Of a stretch of 6,320 nt of DNA, positions 1 to 6,148 are shown piece by piece. Both the position numbers and the translations under genes were made by a program. Within the stretch, counting starts at the first letter, position 1. Every line of letters begins with the position of its first letter. Under the pieces are notes generated by a model. It saw nothing but the letters and a program-made list of their open reading frames with translations, did no database searches and had not been told where the DNA came from. Source of the stretch: Acidobacteriota bacterium (lineage in GTDB: Bacteria; Acidobacteriota; Terriglobia; Acidiferrales; UBA7541); assembly GCA_003131705.1 (NCBI GenBank), contig PKUY01000409.1:1220-7539 (forward strand), in the 5' to 3' direction.

Positions 1-312
1 GACCGCTTCTTCATCGGTATCGTCCGTGATGCGCACCGCGAAGAAAGCTTCCGGACCAAATATCGCGCGCACGACCTGCTTTTGATCGGTGCCATCGTCG
101 AGCGGAGAAAATACCGTGATGTATCCGGAAAGGCGAAACGCCTTCGCAACCGTCACAAGTTCGTGCGAAAGAAAATCATTGGGACCTGCCAGTTGCACTT
201 GCCAGCCTTCGTCGAACAGCCTGCGCTCCACAAGTTCCGCCACGTGAGGCCGCCCACGGAGCCACACCGCAGCGGCGGGATGCCCGAATCGGAGGATGCG
301 CTCTTCTCTTGT
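1..312 (-). other. Degenerate APS-kinase-like domain at the C-terminus of CysN
   Basis: From about residue 456 the CysN product continues in frame into a region laid out like CysC (APS kinase). It reads GHPAAAVWLRG (465-475), where CysC has the strand leading to its Walker A loop, then VERRL, where CysC has the following helix. Further on, a TVAKAF...SGYITVFSPL stretch and VRAIFG...FFAVRI match the later CysC strands and helices. About five residues are missing at the Walker A position, so no GxxGxGKS loop exists. The region that would hold the APS-binding residues is also much shorter. I infer a kinase-dead remnant or a structural or regulatory domain. The alignment was done by eye. Confidence 0.6.
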
Positions 313-1677
313 GCTGTGCTGCCGTTGGGCCGCCGTCGCACGTGAGTTGCGCGCTGGTTCGATGGCACGATCGATGATTCCTGCGCCGACCGTGGCGTTC
401 GTCAGCGGATCGATAACGATGAAGCTTCCCGTGGTCCGGTTCAATTGATACGGGTCGAAAAATAGCGGCAGCGTGGTTTTCACATCGACAGCCGCGATTT
501 CGTTCAGTTCGAGTTTGGCAGCCGGCACGTGTTCGAGCGTGTTGATGTCCACGCGGTACCGAATCTGGTTCATGCGAGCGCGCACAGTTCTTGTAGTGTG
601 CTTCAGGACGTAAATCTTGTGCGGATCGAGCGGCTCGGAATGCATCCACACAAGCGTGGCCTGGAATTCGGTTCCCGCGGAGGGCGGCTGGCCGTCGGCG
701 ACGAGCATGTCTCCCCGGCTTAAATCGATTTCATCATCCAGCGTAACGGTAATCGAGTCTCCCGGACCCGCCGATTCCAGTTCCTCTTCGAACGCCACTA
801 TGGACTGAACTTTCGTCTTCACGCCCGAAGGCAGCGCCATCACGCTGGTGCCGGGCCGCAGCTCGCCGGAGACGATCTGGCCCGCGAATCCGCGGAAGCT
901 CGCATCCGGCCGAATCACGTACTGAACGGGAAACCGCAGCGGTCCCGAAGCAGTGCTGATGCTCGATGGCAGCTCTTCGAGATGTTCGAGCAGCGCCGGA
1001 CCTTCGAACCACGGCATGCGCTTGCTGCGCCGCACGACATTATCGCCTTCGAGCGCGCTCACCGGCACGGCATACACGTTCTTGATCCCGATATGATCGG
1101 CGAATTCACCAAATTCGGCTGAGATTCGGTCGAACACTTCCTGAGAGAACGCCACCAGGTCCATTTTATTCACGGCAGCGATAATGTGCTGCACTCCCAG
1201 CAGATGCGCGATGTACGCATGCCGGCGAGATTGCCGCAGCACTCCCTTGGTCGCGTCCATCAGAACCACTGCGGCTTCCGCCGTCGAAGATCCTGTCGCC
1301 ATGTTGCGCGTGTACTGTTCGTGACCCGGCGTGTCGGCGATAATGAACTTGCGGCGAGGAGTGGTGAAATACCGGTAGGCTACATCGATCGTGATGCCCT
1401 GTTCGCGCTCGGCGCGCAGGCCGTCCGTTAGTAGCGAGAAATCGATCAGCCCGCTCGAGCGATTGACCTTGCTCGCGCGCACGGAAGCAAGCTGATCCTC
1501 GAAAATCGATTTGCTGTCGTACAGCAATCGGCCGATCAAAGTGGACTTGCCGTCGTCCACGCTACCCGCCGTCGAAAACCGCAACAATCCCTTCGCCGGA
1601 ACGAGAGTCTCCGCGCCACTCGCTGCTGCTGTTGAAACGGGCGTTGCGTTCGCCGGCTCTGGCGTCGCGGTTGACAT
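1..1677 (-). CDS. cysN: Sulfate adenylyltransferase large subunit (GTPase), 3' end outside window
   Basis: This is the GTPase subunit of ATP sulfurylase: with CysD it makes adenosine 5'-phosphosulfate (APS) from sulfate and ATP, driven by GTP hydrolysis, in the cytoplasm. The window shows 559 residues and no stop. After an Ala/Thr/Pro-rich N-terminus of about 30 residues come the P-loop GSVDDGKS (38-45), the family signature EREQGITIDVAYRYF, the G3 motif DTPGHE (115-120) and the G4 motif NKMD (170-173), then EF-Tu-like beta-barrel domains to about residue 440. The rest resembles an APS kinase without its P-loop (separate entry). The ATG shares one base with the cysD stop (TGATG), and AAGGA lies 8 bases upstream, so the two are co-transcribed and probably translationally coupled. 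Expression should depend on the attenuator before cysD. The CysN identification is firm. The true C-terminus is not visible. Confidence 0.97.
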   Translation of the reverse strand, partial: MSTATPEPANATPVSTAAASGAETLVPAKGLLRFSTAGSVDDGKSTLIGRLLYDSKSIFEDQLASVRASKVNRSSGLIDFSLLTDGLRAEREQGITIDVAYRYFTTPRRKFIIADTPGHEQYTRNMATGSSTAEAAVVLMDATKGVLRQSRRHAYIAHLLGVQHIIAAVNKMDLVAFSQEVFDRISAEFGEFADHIGIKNVYAVPVSALEGDNVVRRSKRMPWFEGPALLEHLEELPSSISTASGPLRFPVQYVIRPDASFRGFAGQIVSGELRPGTSVMALPSGVKTKVQSIVAFEEELESAGPGDSITVTLDDEIDLSRGDMLVADGQPPSAGTEFQATLVWMHSEPLDPHKIYVLKHTTRTVRARMNQIRYRVDINTLEHVPAAKLELNEIAAVDVKTTLPLFFDPYQLNRTTGSFIVIDPLTNATVGAGIIDRAIEPARNSRATAAQRQHSTREERILRFGHPAAAVWLRGRPHVAELVERRLFDEGWQVQLAGPNDFLSHELVTVAKAFRLSGYITVFSPLDDGTDQKQVVRAIFGPEAFFAVRITDDTDEEAV

Positions 1678-2642
1678 CAAAAGTATCCTTCGCGTTTCTT
1701 GATTTCCATCGAGCCTTCTTCGTCGTGGTCGATGGCGCGGTTTTCGCGCTCGGAGCGCCGGAACGAAACCATCTCCTCGATGATTTGCGGCACCGTATCA
1801 GCGTCTGACCGGATCGCGCCCGTGCACGGCGCGCATCCCAGCGATCGCATCCTGCACTTCACCATCTGCGATTTCTCGCCGGGTAAGAGTCGCACGCCGC
1901 CCTGCAGCAGAAGCACGGATTCGCCGCGCACCACCGCTTCCCTTTCCTTCGCAAAATACAGCGGCACGATGGGAATCTTCTCGGCGTGAATGTAAAGCCA
2001 GACGTCCATCTCGGTCCAATTTGAAAGCGGAAAGACGCGAATGCTTTCGCCTTTGTGATGGCGGCTGTTGTACAGACTCCATAATTCCGGGCGTTGGTTT
2101 TTGGGATCCCATTGGCCCAGCGAATCGCGGAACGAATAGACCCGCTCTTTGGCGCGCGACTTCTCTTCGTCGCGGCGCGCTCCGCCGAACGCCGCATCGA
2201 ATCCGCCTTCAGCTAACGCGTCGAGCAGCGACCGCGTCTTCAGGAAACCGCAGCACTTCTGCGTGCCGAGCGAATACGGATTCGCGCCGTCGTCGAGAGC
2301 CTTCTGGTTTTTGTGCACGATCAGCTCCGCTCCAACGTGCTTCGCATACCAGTCGCGGAATTCGATCATCTCGGGAAATTTGAAGCTGGTATCCACGTGC
2401 AACAGAGGGAACGGAATTTTGCCCGGATAAAAAGCCTTTTGCGCCAGACGCAGCATCACCGAAGAATCTTTACCGATGGAGTACATCATCACGGGCCGCG
2501 CGAATTCGGCCGCAGCTTCGCGCAGGATAAAAATGCTCTCGGCTTCGAGCATTTTGAGATGGTCGAGTTGGCTCGGCAGACCCACGCTTTCGTCCTTACC
2601 GCCTTTGCCGTACAGGTCGATCTCGAATTCAATCAGTGCCAT
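1677..2642 (-). CDS. cysD: Sulfate adenylyltransferase small subunit (ATP pyrophosphatase family)
   Basis: This is the catalytic subunit of ATP sulfurylase, which adenylates sulfate to APS. The product is 321 residues from the ATG. It has the PP-loop SIGKDSS (55-61), [16 protein letters not shown] (78-92), the highly conserved [15 protein letters not shown] (153-167) and the usual C-terminal [12 protein letters not shown]. The ATG directly follows the U-tract of the upstream terminator, and GGGAGG (2654-2659), inside the terminator's 3' arm, lies 11 bases before it. A second possible start is the GTG at 2585-2583, with AAGGA (2593-2597) 7 bases upstream. It would give 302 residues, the length of the E. 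coli protein, and keep the conserved [12 protein letters not shown] start of the fold. I keep the ATG because terminator melting would also expose its ribosome site, but the choice is open. All five Cys codons are TGC. Confidence 0.97.
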   Translation of the reverse strand: MALIEFEIDLYGKGGKDESVGLPSQLDHLKMLEAESIFILREAAAEFARPVMMYSIGKDSSVMLRLAQKAFYPGKIPFPLLHVDTSFKFPEMIEFRDWYAKHVGAELIVHKNQKALDDGANPYSLGTQKCCGFLKTRSLLDALAEGGFDAAFGGARRDEEKSRAKERVYSFRDSLGQWDPKNQRPELWSLYNSRHHKGESIRVFPLSNWTEMDVWLYIHAEKIPIVPLYFAKEREAVVRGESVLLLQGGVRLLPGEKSQMVKCRMRSLGCAPCTGAIRSDADTVPQIIEEMVSFRRSERENRAIDHDEEGSMEIKKREGYF

Positions 2643-2681
2643 AAAAAAACCCGCCTCCCGGACTTGCTCCGAGGGCGGGTT
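2643..2681 (-). terminator. Attenuator: intrinsic terminator abutting the cysD start codon
   Basis: On the minus strand AACCCGCC (2681-2674) pairs perfectly with GGCGGGTT (2655-2648). An inner TCCG/CGGA helix closes a 5-base loop, with a small bulge between the two helices, and a run of seven T (2649-2643) follows. This is a textbook rho-independent terminator in the cysD direction; the plus-strand direction has no T-run after the stem. It sits between a promoter and the gene it precedes, so it fits an attenuator better than a simple gene-end terminator. Its 3' arm also contains the GGGAGG ribosome site of cysD, so folding could block translation as well. Confidence 0.85.
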
Positions 2682-2732
2682 GAATTCAAGCTTTGTTTTT
2701 CGAACTTAGCTCATGAACCCAAGCGCCCCCGG
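2669..2732 (-). promoter_or_regulatory. Antiterminator helix competing with the cysD terminator
   Basis: CCGGGGGC (2732-2725) can pair with GCCCTCGG (2676-2669): eight pairs, one of them G-U. After a 4-base GCTT bulge, GGGTT (2720-2716) pairs with AACCC (2681-2677). The partner segments are the 5' arm of the terminator, so the two folds exclude each other. The 5' half lies in codons 21-27 of the cysteine-rich leader ORF. A ribosome that reaches the leader stop would cover part of it; one stalled at Cys codons 9-13 would leave it free. A short hairpin GCGTC/GGCGC (2738-2723) could also compete for the same segment. Pairing was worked out by hand, with no energy calculation. Confidence 0.7.
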
Positions 2733-2795
2733 CGACGCACACATCCGCGCAGTGTTACAACACGCACAACAAGAGTTCGGGAGCATTAAACTCAT
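2706..2795 (-). CDS. Cysteine-rich leader peptide (29 aa) of the cysDN attenuator
   Basis: ATG at 2795-2793 opens a 29-codon frame ending in TAA (2708-2706). Cysteine is at positions 9, 10, 12, 13 and 19; codons 9-13 read TGT TGT GCG TGT TGT (2771-2757). Five Cys in 29 residues is far above normal. All five codons are TGT, whereas all eleven Cys codons read in cysD, aroF, pheA and modA are TGC. The product probably has no role of its own; its translation is the sensor. Scarce charged tRNA-Cys would stall the ribosome at codons 9-13 and free the antiterminator. The predicted transcript start is about 3 bases before the ATG, so the ORF looks leaderless or nearly so. A second ATG at codon 4 is possible. 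The ORF was found by reading and is shorter than common gene-finder cutoffs. Confidence 0.8.
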   Translation of the reverse strand: MSLMLPNSCCACCNTARMCASPGALGFMS

Positions 2796-2804
2796 AACCC
2801 TCAT

Positions 2805-2833
2805 AATCTACGCGCCATGGCGGCGGCTGTCAA
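2805..2833 (-). promoter_or_regulatory. Sigma70-type promoter for the cys leader and cysDN
   Basis: The -35 box TTGACA (2833-2828) is a perfect consensus. A 17-base spacer follows, then the -10 box TAGATT (2810-2805), with four of six consensus bases. It starts 20 bases after the modA stop. Transcription would begin near 2798, about 3 bases before the leader ORF and about 155 bases before cysD. This gives cysDN its own start independent of the upstream aro-modA genes. No operator palindrome stands out around it. Confidence 0.7.
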
Positions 2834-2852
2834 TGAGATGCACAAGTTCGCT

Positions 2853-3641
2853 TCACGGATTCGCCATAGTGAAGCCGTATTTCTGAAAGATAGCGCGCGC
2901 CTGGGGGCCGAAAAGAAAATTCGCGAATGCATGCGCCGAGTTGGGATTCTTCGAGCTCTTGATTGCCGCGACCGGATAAATCACCGGAGAGTGAGATTTT
3001 TCGGGAGCCTTCGCGACAACTTTCACCTTCGAGGACGACTGCGCGTCGGTTGCATACACGATGCCCGCATCGACGTTTCCCGTTTCCACGTAGGTCAGCA
3101 CCTGCCGGACGTCTTTCGCCAGAACAGCCTTGGAATTCACCGCGTCGTAGATTCCCAGGTTGGTGAGCACTTCTTTGGCGTACTGCCCCGCAGGCACGGT
3201 AGCCGGTTCACCCAGCGCGACCTGCTTCACGTTTGCATGAGTGAGATCCTGAAACGAAGATATTCCCGCTGAAGAATCTTTCGGGACGATGAGCACGACT
3301 TCATTTCGCAGCAGATCTTTCCGAGTGCCTTCGAGCAACAGCCCTTTGGCGTCCAGCGCGTCCATCTGCTTGGGCGCCGCCGGCAGAAAGATATCGACGG
3401 GCGCTCCCTGCTCGATTTGTACTTCAAGAGTTCCCGACGCGCCGTAGTTGGTCGCAATGGACACGCTCGGATTCGCAGCCGTGTACAGTTGCGTTACTTC
3501 GTCGAGCGCCGGTTTCAAGCTGATCGCCGCTGAGACGGTAAGATCCGTTTTGCTTTGCGGTGGTCCGCCGGCAAAGGCAGCACCGACCACCAATAGCAGC
3601 ACAAGCACAAGAGCCAGCGCGCATCGCGAAGTTCGAGTCAT
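2853..3641 (-). CDS. modA: Molybdate-type ABC transporter substrate-binding protein, exported
   Basis: This is a periplasmic binding protein of the ModA family, which captures molybdate (or tungstate) for an ABC importer. The product is 262 residues, close to the 257 of E. coli ModA. A signal peptide (Arg at 3 and 6, hydrophobic 8-23, AFA before a likely cut after 24) is followed by AAISL (38-42), YGASGTLEVQIEQGAP (66-81) and DIFLPAAPKQMD, then EPATVPAGQYA and DVRQVLTYVETGNVDAGIVYATDA. These match the family's oxyanion-binding segments. I chose the ATG at 3641, with AGGAG 10 bases upstream, over an in-frame TTG at 3674 that would overlap aroF. It lies 25 bases after the aroF stop. No modB or modC is visible on either side, and cysDN comes next, so the ligand could be another oxyanion such as sulfate. 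The family call is firm, the ligand less so. Confidence 0.9.
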   Translation of the reverse strand: MTRTSRCALALVLVLLLVVGAAFAGGPPQSKTDLTVSAAISLKPALDEVTQLYTAANPSVSIATNYGASGTLEVQIEQGAPVDIFLPAAPKQMDALDAKGLLLEGTRKDLLRNEVVLIVPKDSSAGISSFQDLTHANVKQVALGEPATVPAGQYAKEVLTNLGIYDAVNSKAVLAKDVRQVLTYVETGNVDAGIVYATDAQSSSKVKVVAKAPEKSHSPVIYPVAAIKSSKNPNSAHAFANFLFGPQARAIFQKYGFTMANP

Positions 3642-3666
3642 CAGCCAAATTCTCCTGACACCCTCG

Positions 3667-4692
3667 CTAGGCAATTTCCCTATCTACTGCCTGAGCGATC
3701 AAGCGAATCTCTTTCATGAGCTGCGTGAACTGATCGGGATAGAGCGACTGCACGCCGTCGGACAGCGCGCGTTCGGGGTCCGGGTGGACCTCGATAATCA
3801 GCCCGTCTGCGCCAGCAGCGACGGCTGCGCGCGCCATCGGTGCAACTTTGTCCCTGCGACCGGTGCCATGCGACGGATCGGCGACGACGGGCAAGTGTGA
3901 AAGGCTCTTGATCACGGGAATCGCCGCGATGTCCATCGTGTTGCGCAGGTACGTCTCGAACGTGCGGATGCCGCGCTCGCAGAGGATCACTTTGTAATTT
4001 CCGCCGGACATAATGTATTCAGCGCTGAGCAGCAACTCCTCGATGGTCGCAGACATTCCGCGCTTCAAAAGGACGGGCTTATCGATTTCCCCGAGGCCGC
4101 GGAGCAAATGGTAGTTCTGCATGTTTCGCGCGCCTACTTGCATCACGTCCACGTACGGCATCATGATTTCGATTTGAGAAGGGTCCATCACTTCGCTGAC
4201 CACGAGCAGGCCGTTCTTATCGGCGGCATCGCGCATCAGCTTCAATCCTTCCTCGCCCAGTCCCTGAAAGCTGTAGGGTGACGACCGAGGCTTGAATGCA
4301 CCGCCGCGCAGAAGTTTGGCGCCAGCTTTAGCGACCTTCGCGGCAATGTCAGCAATTTGTTCCGCGGATTCGACCGCACACGGCCCGGCCGCCACTACGA
4401 CTTCCCTTCCGCCGATGGTGACGCCCTTGCCCAAATCGAGCACGGTGCCTTCGGGACGGCAACTTCGCGCGGCCAGCTTGAACGGATGCGAAATCTTCAC
4501 GATCTCCTCGACGCCAGGGGCGGAGGAGAGCGCCTCGAGCTCGCTGCGATGACGGTCGCTCTTCCCGACGATTCCAATTACCGTGCGTTCCTCGCCGCGG
4601 ATCACGTGCGCTTGATATCCGCATTCCTTGATCCGGGCTACGATGTGGTTGATCTGCTCTTCGCTTGCATCTCCGAACATGTTGACGATCAT
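3667..4692 (-). CDS. aroF: 3-deoxy-7-phosphoheptulonate (DAHP) synthase, type I-beta with N-terminal ferredoxin-like domain
   Basis: This enzyme condenses phosphoenolpyruvate and erythrose 4-phosphate to DAHP, the entry to the shikimate pathway. The 341-residue product has an N-terminal ferredoxin-like regulatory domain (about 1-70, starting MIVNMFGDASEEQI) and a TIM-barrel catalytic domain. Signatures are AAGPCAVES (101-109), LLRGGAFKPRSSPYSFQG (127-144), GARN, LLKRG, CERGIRTFE and VVADPSHGTGRRDKV. Expected metal ligands are Cys105, His275, Glu301 and Asp312. Size and layout match the Thermotoga maritima enzyme (338 residues), in which the N-terminal domain mediates aromatic amino acid feedback; the same control is likely here. 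GAGGA lies 7 bases before the ATG. The gene starts 20 bases after pheA and ends 25 bases before modA, so co-transcription is probable. Confidence 0.97.
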   Translation of the reverse strand: MIVNMFGDASEEQINHIVARIKECGYQAHVIRGEERTVIGIVGKSDRHRSELEALSSAPGVEEIVKISHPFKLAARSCRPEGTVLDLGKGVTIGGREVVVAAGPCAVESAEQIADIAAKVAKAGAKLLRGGAFKPRSSPYSFQGLGEEGLKLMRDAADKNGLLVVSEVMDPSQIEIMMPYVDVMQVGARNMQNYHLLRGLGEIDKPVLLKRGMSATIEELLLSAEYIMSGGNYKVILCERGIRTFETYLRNTMDIAAIPVIKSLSHLPVVADPSHGTGRRDKVAPMARAAVAAGADGLIIEVHPDPERALSDGVQSLYPDQFTQLMKEIRLIAQAVDREIA

Positions 4693-4712
4693 TTTCGAGT
4701 CCTCGTGAATTT

Positions 4713-5618
4713 CTATGATTTGTGCGAAATTTCCGCGCGGTCGGCTTTTTGCAATGGTTTTTGCACTGGGGGTCTCGGCGCGGCCGGGTAGGACCCCAGA
4801 ATTCGCAAATCAACCACCAACTTTTCAAGCTCTGCAAGCGCGGCGGCTACTTCGGAATCGCGCCGCGACGCCTGCAGGTCCAAATAAAAACGGTATTGCC
4901 ACGGCTGGCCGTGGACGGGCCGGCTCTCAATCTTCAGCAGATTCAGGTTCCGGCGCGCAAACGGCTCGAGCGCGTGATACAGAGCGCCCGGCCGGTGATC
5001 GAGTTGAAAAACCAGCGACAGCTTGTCGCCGCCTTCCGCGGAAGCGCCCGGCATGTCGGGTGACTCTGAAAGAAGCAGGAAGCGAGTGTAATTCTCGCGG
5101 TTGTCTTCCAGATGCTCACGCAGTATTACACCACCGTAAATTTCCGCGGCGCGCCGGCCCGCGATGGCAGCCCTGGTTCGGTCCCCTGCCCGGACAATTT
5201 CCCGGACGCTGCCCGCGGTATCTTCGGTCGCGATTCGTTTCAATTTCGGATGCGCGCTGAAGAACTGTTCGCACTGCGCGAGAGCGACAGGGTGCGATTC
5301 GACCACGGCGATATCGTCGAACGATCCGCCGGGCGCAACAATCAAGTTGTGCGCGATGGGAATGATCACCTCCGCGAGAATATTCAAACGGCTATCCACG
5401 AGCAGGTCAAACGACCTGTGCACGGAGCCGGCCAGACTGTTTTCAATCGGCGCAAGAATGTAATCCGAGAAACCGTCGCTGATCGCGCTAAACGCGGTAT
5501 CAAAGGTTGGGCGCGGAACAAGGGTGACTTCTTCGCCCAGGAGCTTGACAGCGGCCTCCTCACTGAAGGCGCCTCGCTCCCCCTGAAATGCCACTCGCGC
5601 GTTTTTCGCGACGTTCAT
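4713..5618 (-). CDS. pheA: Prephenate dehydratase with C-terminal ACT domain
   Basis: This enzyme converts prephenate to phenylpyruvate in the phenylalanine branch. The product is 301 residues. The dehydratase domain (about 8-185) begins VAFQGERGAFSEEAA and includes APIENSLAGSVH (56-67) and NYTRFLLL with the catalytic Thr-Arg-Phe at 178-180. The ACT domain (about 198-278) has GALYHALEPF (211-220) and LLKIESRP (227-234), the GALxxxL and ESRP motifs that bind phenylalanine for feedback inhibition. A Pro-rich tail follows. There is no chorismate mutase domain; that activity is in the gene just upstream, whose stop overlaps this ATG as ATGA. Only a weak purine stretch (GGGAC) precedes the ATG, so translation probably relies on coupling to aroQ. 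The name pheA is used in its dehydratase-only sense. Confidence 0.96.
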   Translation of the reverse strand: MNVAKNARVAFQGERGAFSEEAAVKLLGEEVTLVPRPTFDTAFSAISDGFSDYILAPIENSLAGSVHRSFDLLVDSRLNILAEVIIPIAHNLIVAPGGSFDDIAVVESHPVALAQCEQFFSAHPKLKRIATEDTAGSVREIVRAGDRTRAAIAGRRAAEIYGGVILREHLEDNRENYTRFLLLSESPDMPGASAEGGDKLSLVFQLDHRPGALYHALEPFARRNLNLLKIESRPVHGQPWQYRFYLDLQASRRDSEVAAALAELEKLVVDLRILGSYPAAPRPPVQKPLQKADRAEISHKS

Positions 5619-5935
5619 TTTCGTCCCGACTTCTTTCGAGTCGCGCGCGCCGGTTTACCGGAGACGTTACCGAAGCCGTGGCGCTGCTGCGTCTGAATCG
5701 ATTCGTTCAGTATGACTTGGTAGATCTTGGCCACCGAATCGTCGGCGAGAGGGCCGGGATTCAGGCTCTTCATGCGGGACAAGATTTCCTGCTCGCGCGC
5801 CGGGACGCGAAGCGCGACACCCTCGCTTCCCTTCAGTCGTCCCACTTCGAGGGCCAGCTCGATGCGAAGATTCAGGAGGTGCAAAAGAGCGGTATCAATC
5901 CCGTCGATTTTGCTTCGCCAGTCGATGATCTTCAT
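5615..5935 (-). CDS. aroQ: Chorismate mutase, AroQ class, monofunctional
   Basis: This enzyme rearranges chorismate to prephenate, the substrate of the dehydratase encoded next. The 106-residue all-helical AroQ fold shows WRSKIDGID (6-14), LLNLRIELALEVGRLK (20-35), PAREQEILSRM (45-55) and NESIQTQQ (77-84). Likely active-site residues by family comparison are Arg7, Arg24, Lys35, Glu48 and Gln84. After about residue 88 comes a basic tail rich in Lys and Arg, not part of the usual fold. AAAGG lies 10 bases before the ATG. The gene overlaps pheA by 4 bases (ATGA). Order and spacing mirror the fused two-domain P-protein of enteric bacteria, here as two chains. No Cys and no sign of a frameshift: the two frames meet through a normal stop/start overlap. 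Confidence 0.95.
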   Translation of the reverse strand: MKIIDWRSKIDGIDTALLHLLNLRIELALEVGRLKGSEGVALRVPAREQEILSRMKSLNPGPLADDSVAKIYQVILNESIQTQQRHGFGNVSGKPARATRKKSGRK

Positions 5936-6024
5936 GAGCGATTCTGCCTTTCTCTATTGTCGAGTAGGACGGTTCGCGGTCCTTTGTTTTCAATAAGATA
6001 GATCACTTTTCGCTCGGCTCTCAT
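5932..6024 (-). CDS. Possible small ORF (30 aa) overlapping the aroQ start
   Basis: ATG at 6024-6022 opens 30 codons whose TGA overlaps the aroQ ATG as ATGA, the same junction as between aroQ and pheA. The peptide reads like a short beta-rich protein (KVIYLIENKGPRTVLL) with a charged end (RERQNRS). The frame stays open upstream to a TAA near 6112, and an in-frame TTG at 6057 could start a longer form. There is no good ribosome site before the ATG and I recognise no family. It could be a coupling or leader ORF, or chance. Confidence 0.3.
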   Translation of the reverse strand: MRAERKVIYLIENKGPRTVLLDNRERQNRS

Positions 6025-6029
6025 CGTCG

Positions 6030-6079
6030 AGTAACCGTTGCCGCCTTTCGCTCCCAACCTCTTCCGAACATCGGTTACT
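6030..6079 (-). repeat. Inverted repeat AGTAACCG/CGGTTACT in the aroQ leader
   Basis: Perfect 8-base arms lie at 6079-6072 and 6037-6030. After one A-A mismatch two more pairs (TG/CA) extend the helix, leaving a purine-rich loop of about 28 bases with GGGAGCGAAAGGCGG. No T-run follows, so it is not a terminator. It may be a structured element of the aroQ 5' leader, or a DNA site for a regulator. Confidence 0.4.
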
Positions 6080-6092
6080 AGAACTCTGTTAC

Positions 6093-6126
6093 AAAAACTG
6101 CCAAGCGTATCTTAGCGCCCGCTTGG
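6093..6126 (-). terminator. Weak candidate terminator or attenuator in the aroQ leader
   Basis: CCAAGCG (6126-6120) pairs with CGCTTGG (6107-6101); CAG and five T (6097-6093) follow. The 12-base loop is large and the T-run short. The 5' arm also lies within a competing short hairpin, CGCCC/GGGCG (6129-6116), so two exclusive folds exist. This hints at attenuation ahead of aroQ, but no leader peptide or known aptamer supports it. Confidence 0.3.
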
Positions 6127-6148
6127 GCGGGTGCGGGGAAAGAATTCC

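Noticed and set aside
2643..2798. SAM-type riboswitch before cysD, suggested by a GCTAAG segment near 2709.
   Set aside because: None of the conserved SAM-I, SAM-II or SAM-V core arrangements can be laid out, and that segment is the end of the leader ORF; the Cys-codon attenuator explains the region better.
2817..3272. Plus-strand frame of 151 codons opposite modA, and other long plus-strand frames.
   Set aside because: They are antisense shadows of well-recognised minus-strand genes, a usual effect of GC-rich coding sequence, and show no family motifs.
3642..3674. Upstream TTG start for modA adding 11 residues.
   Set aside because: It would overlap the aroF stop, put charged residues before the signal peptide and ignore the well-placed AGGAG before the ATG at 3641.
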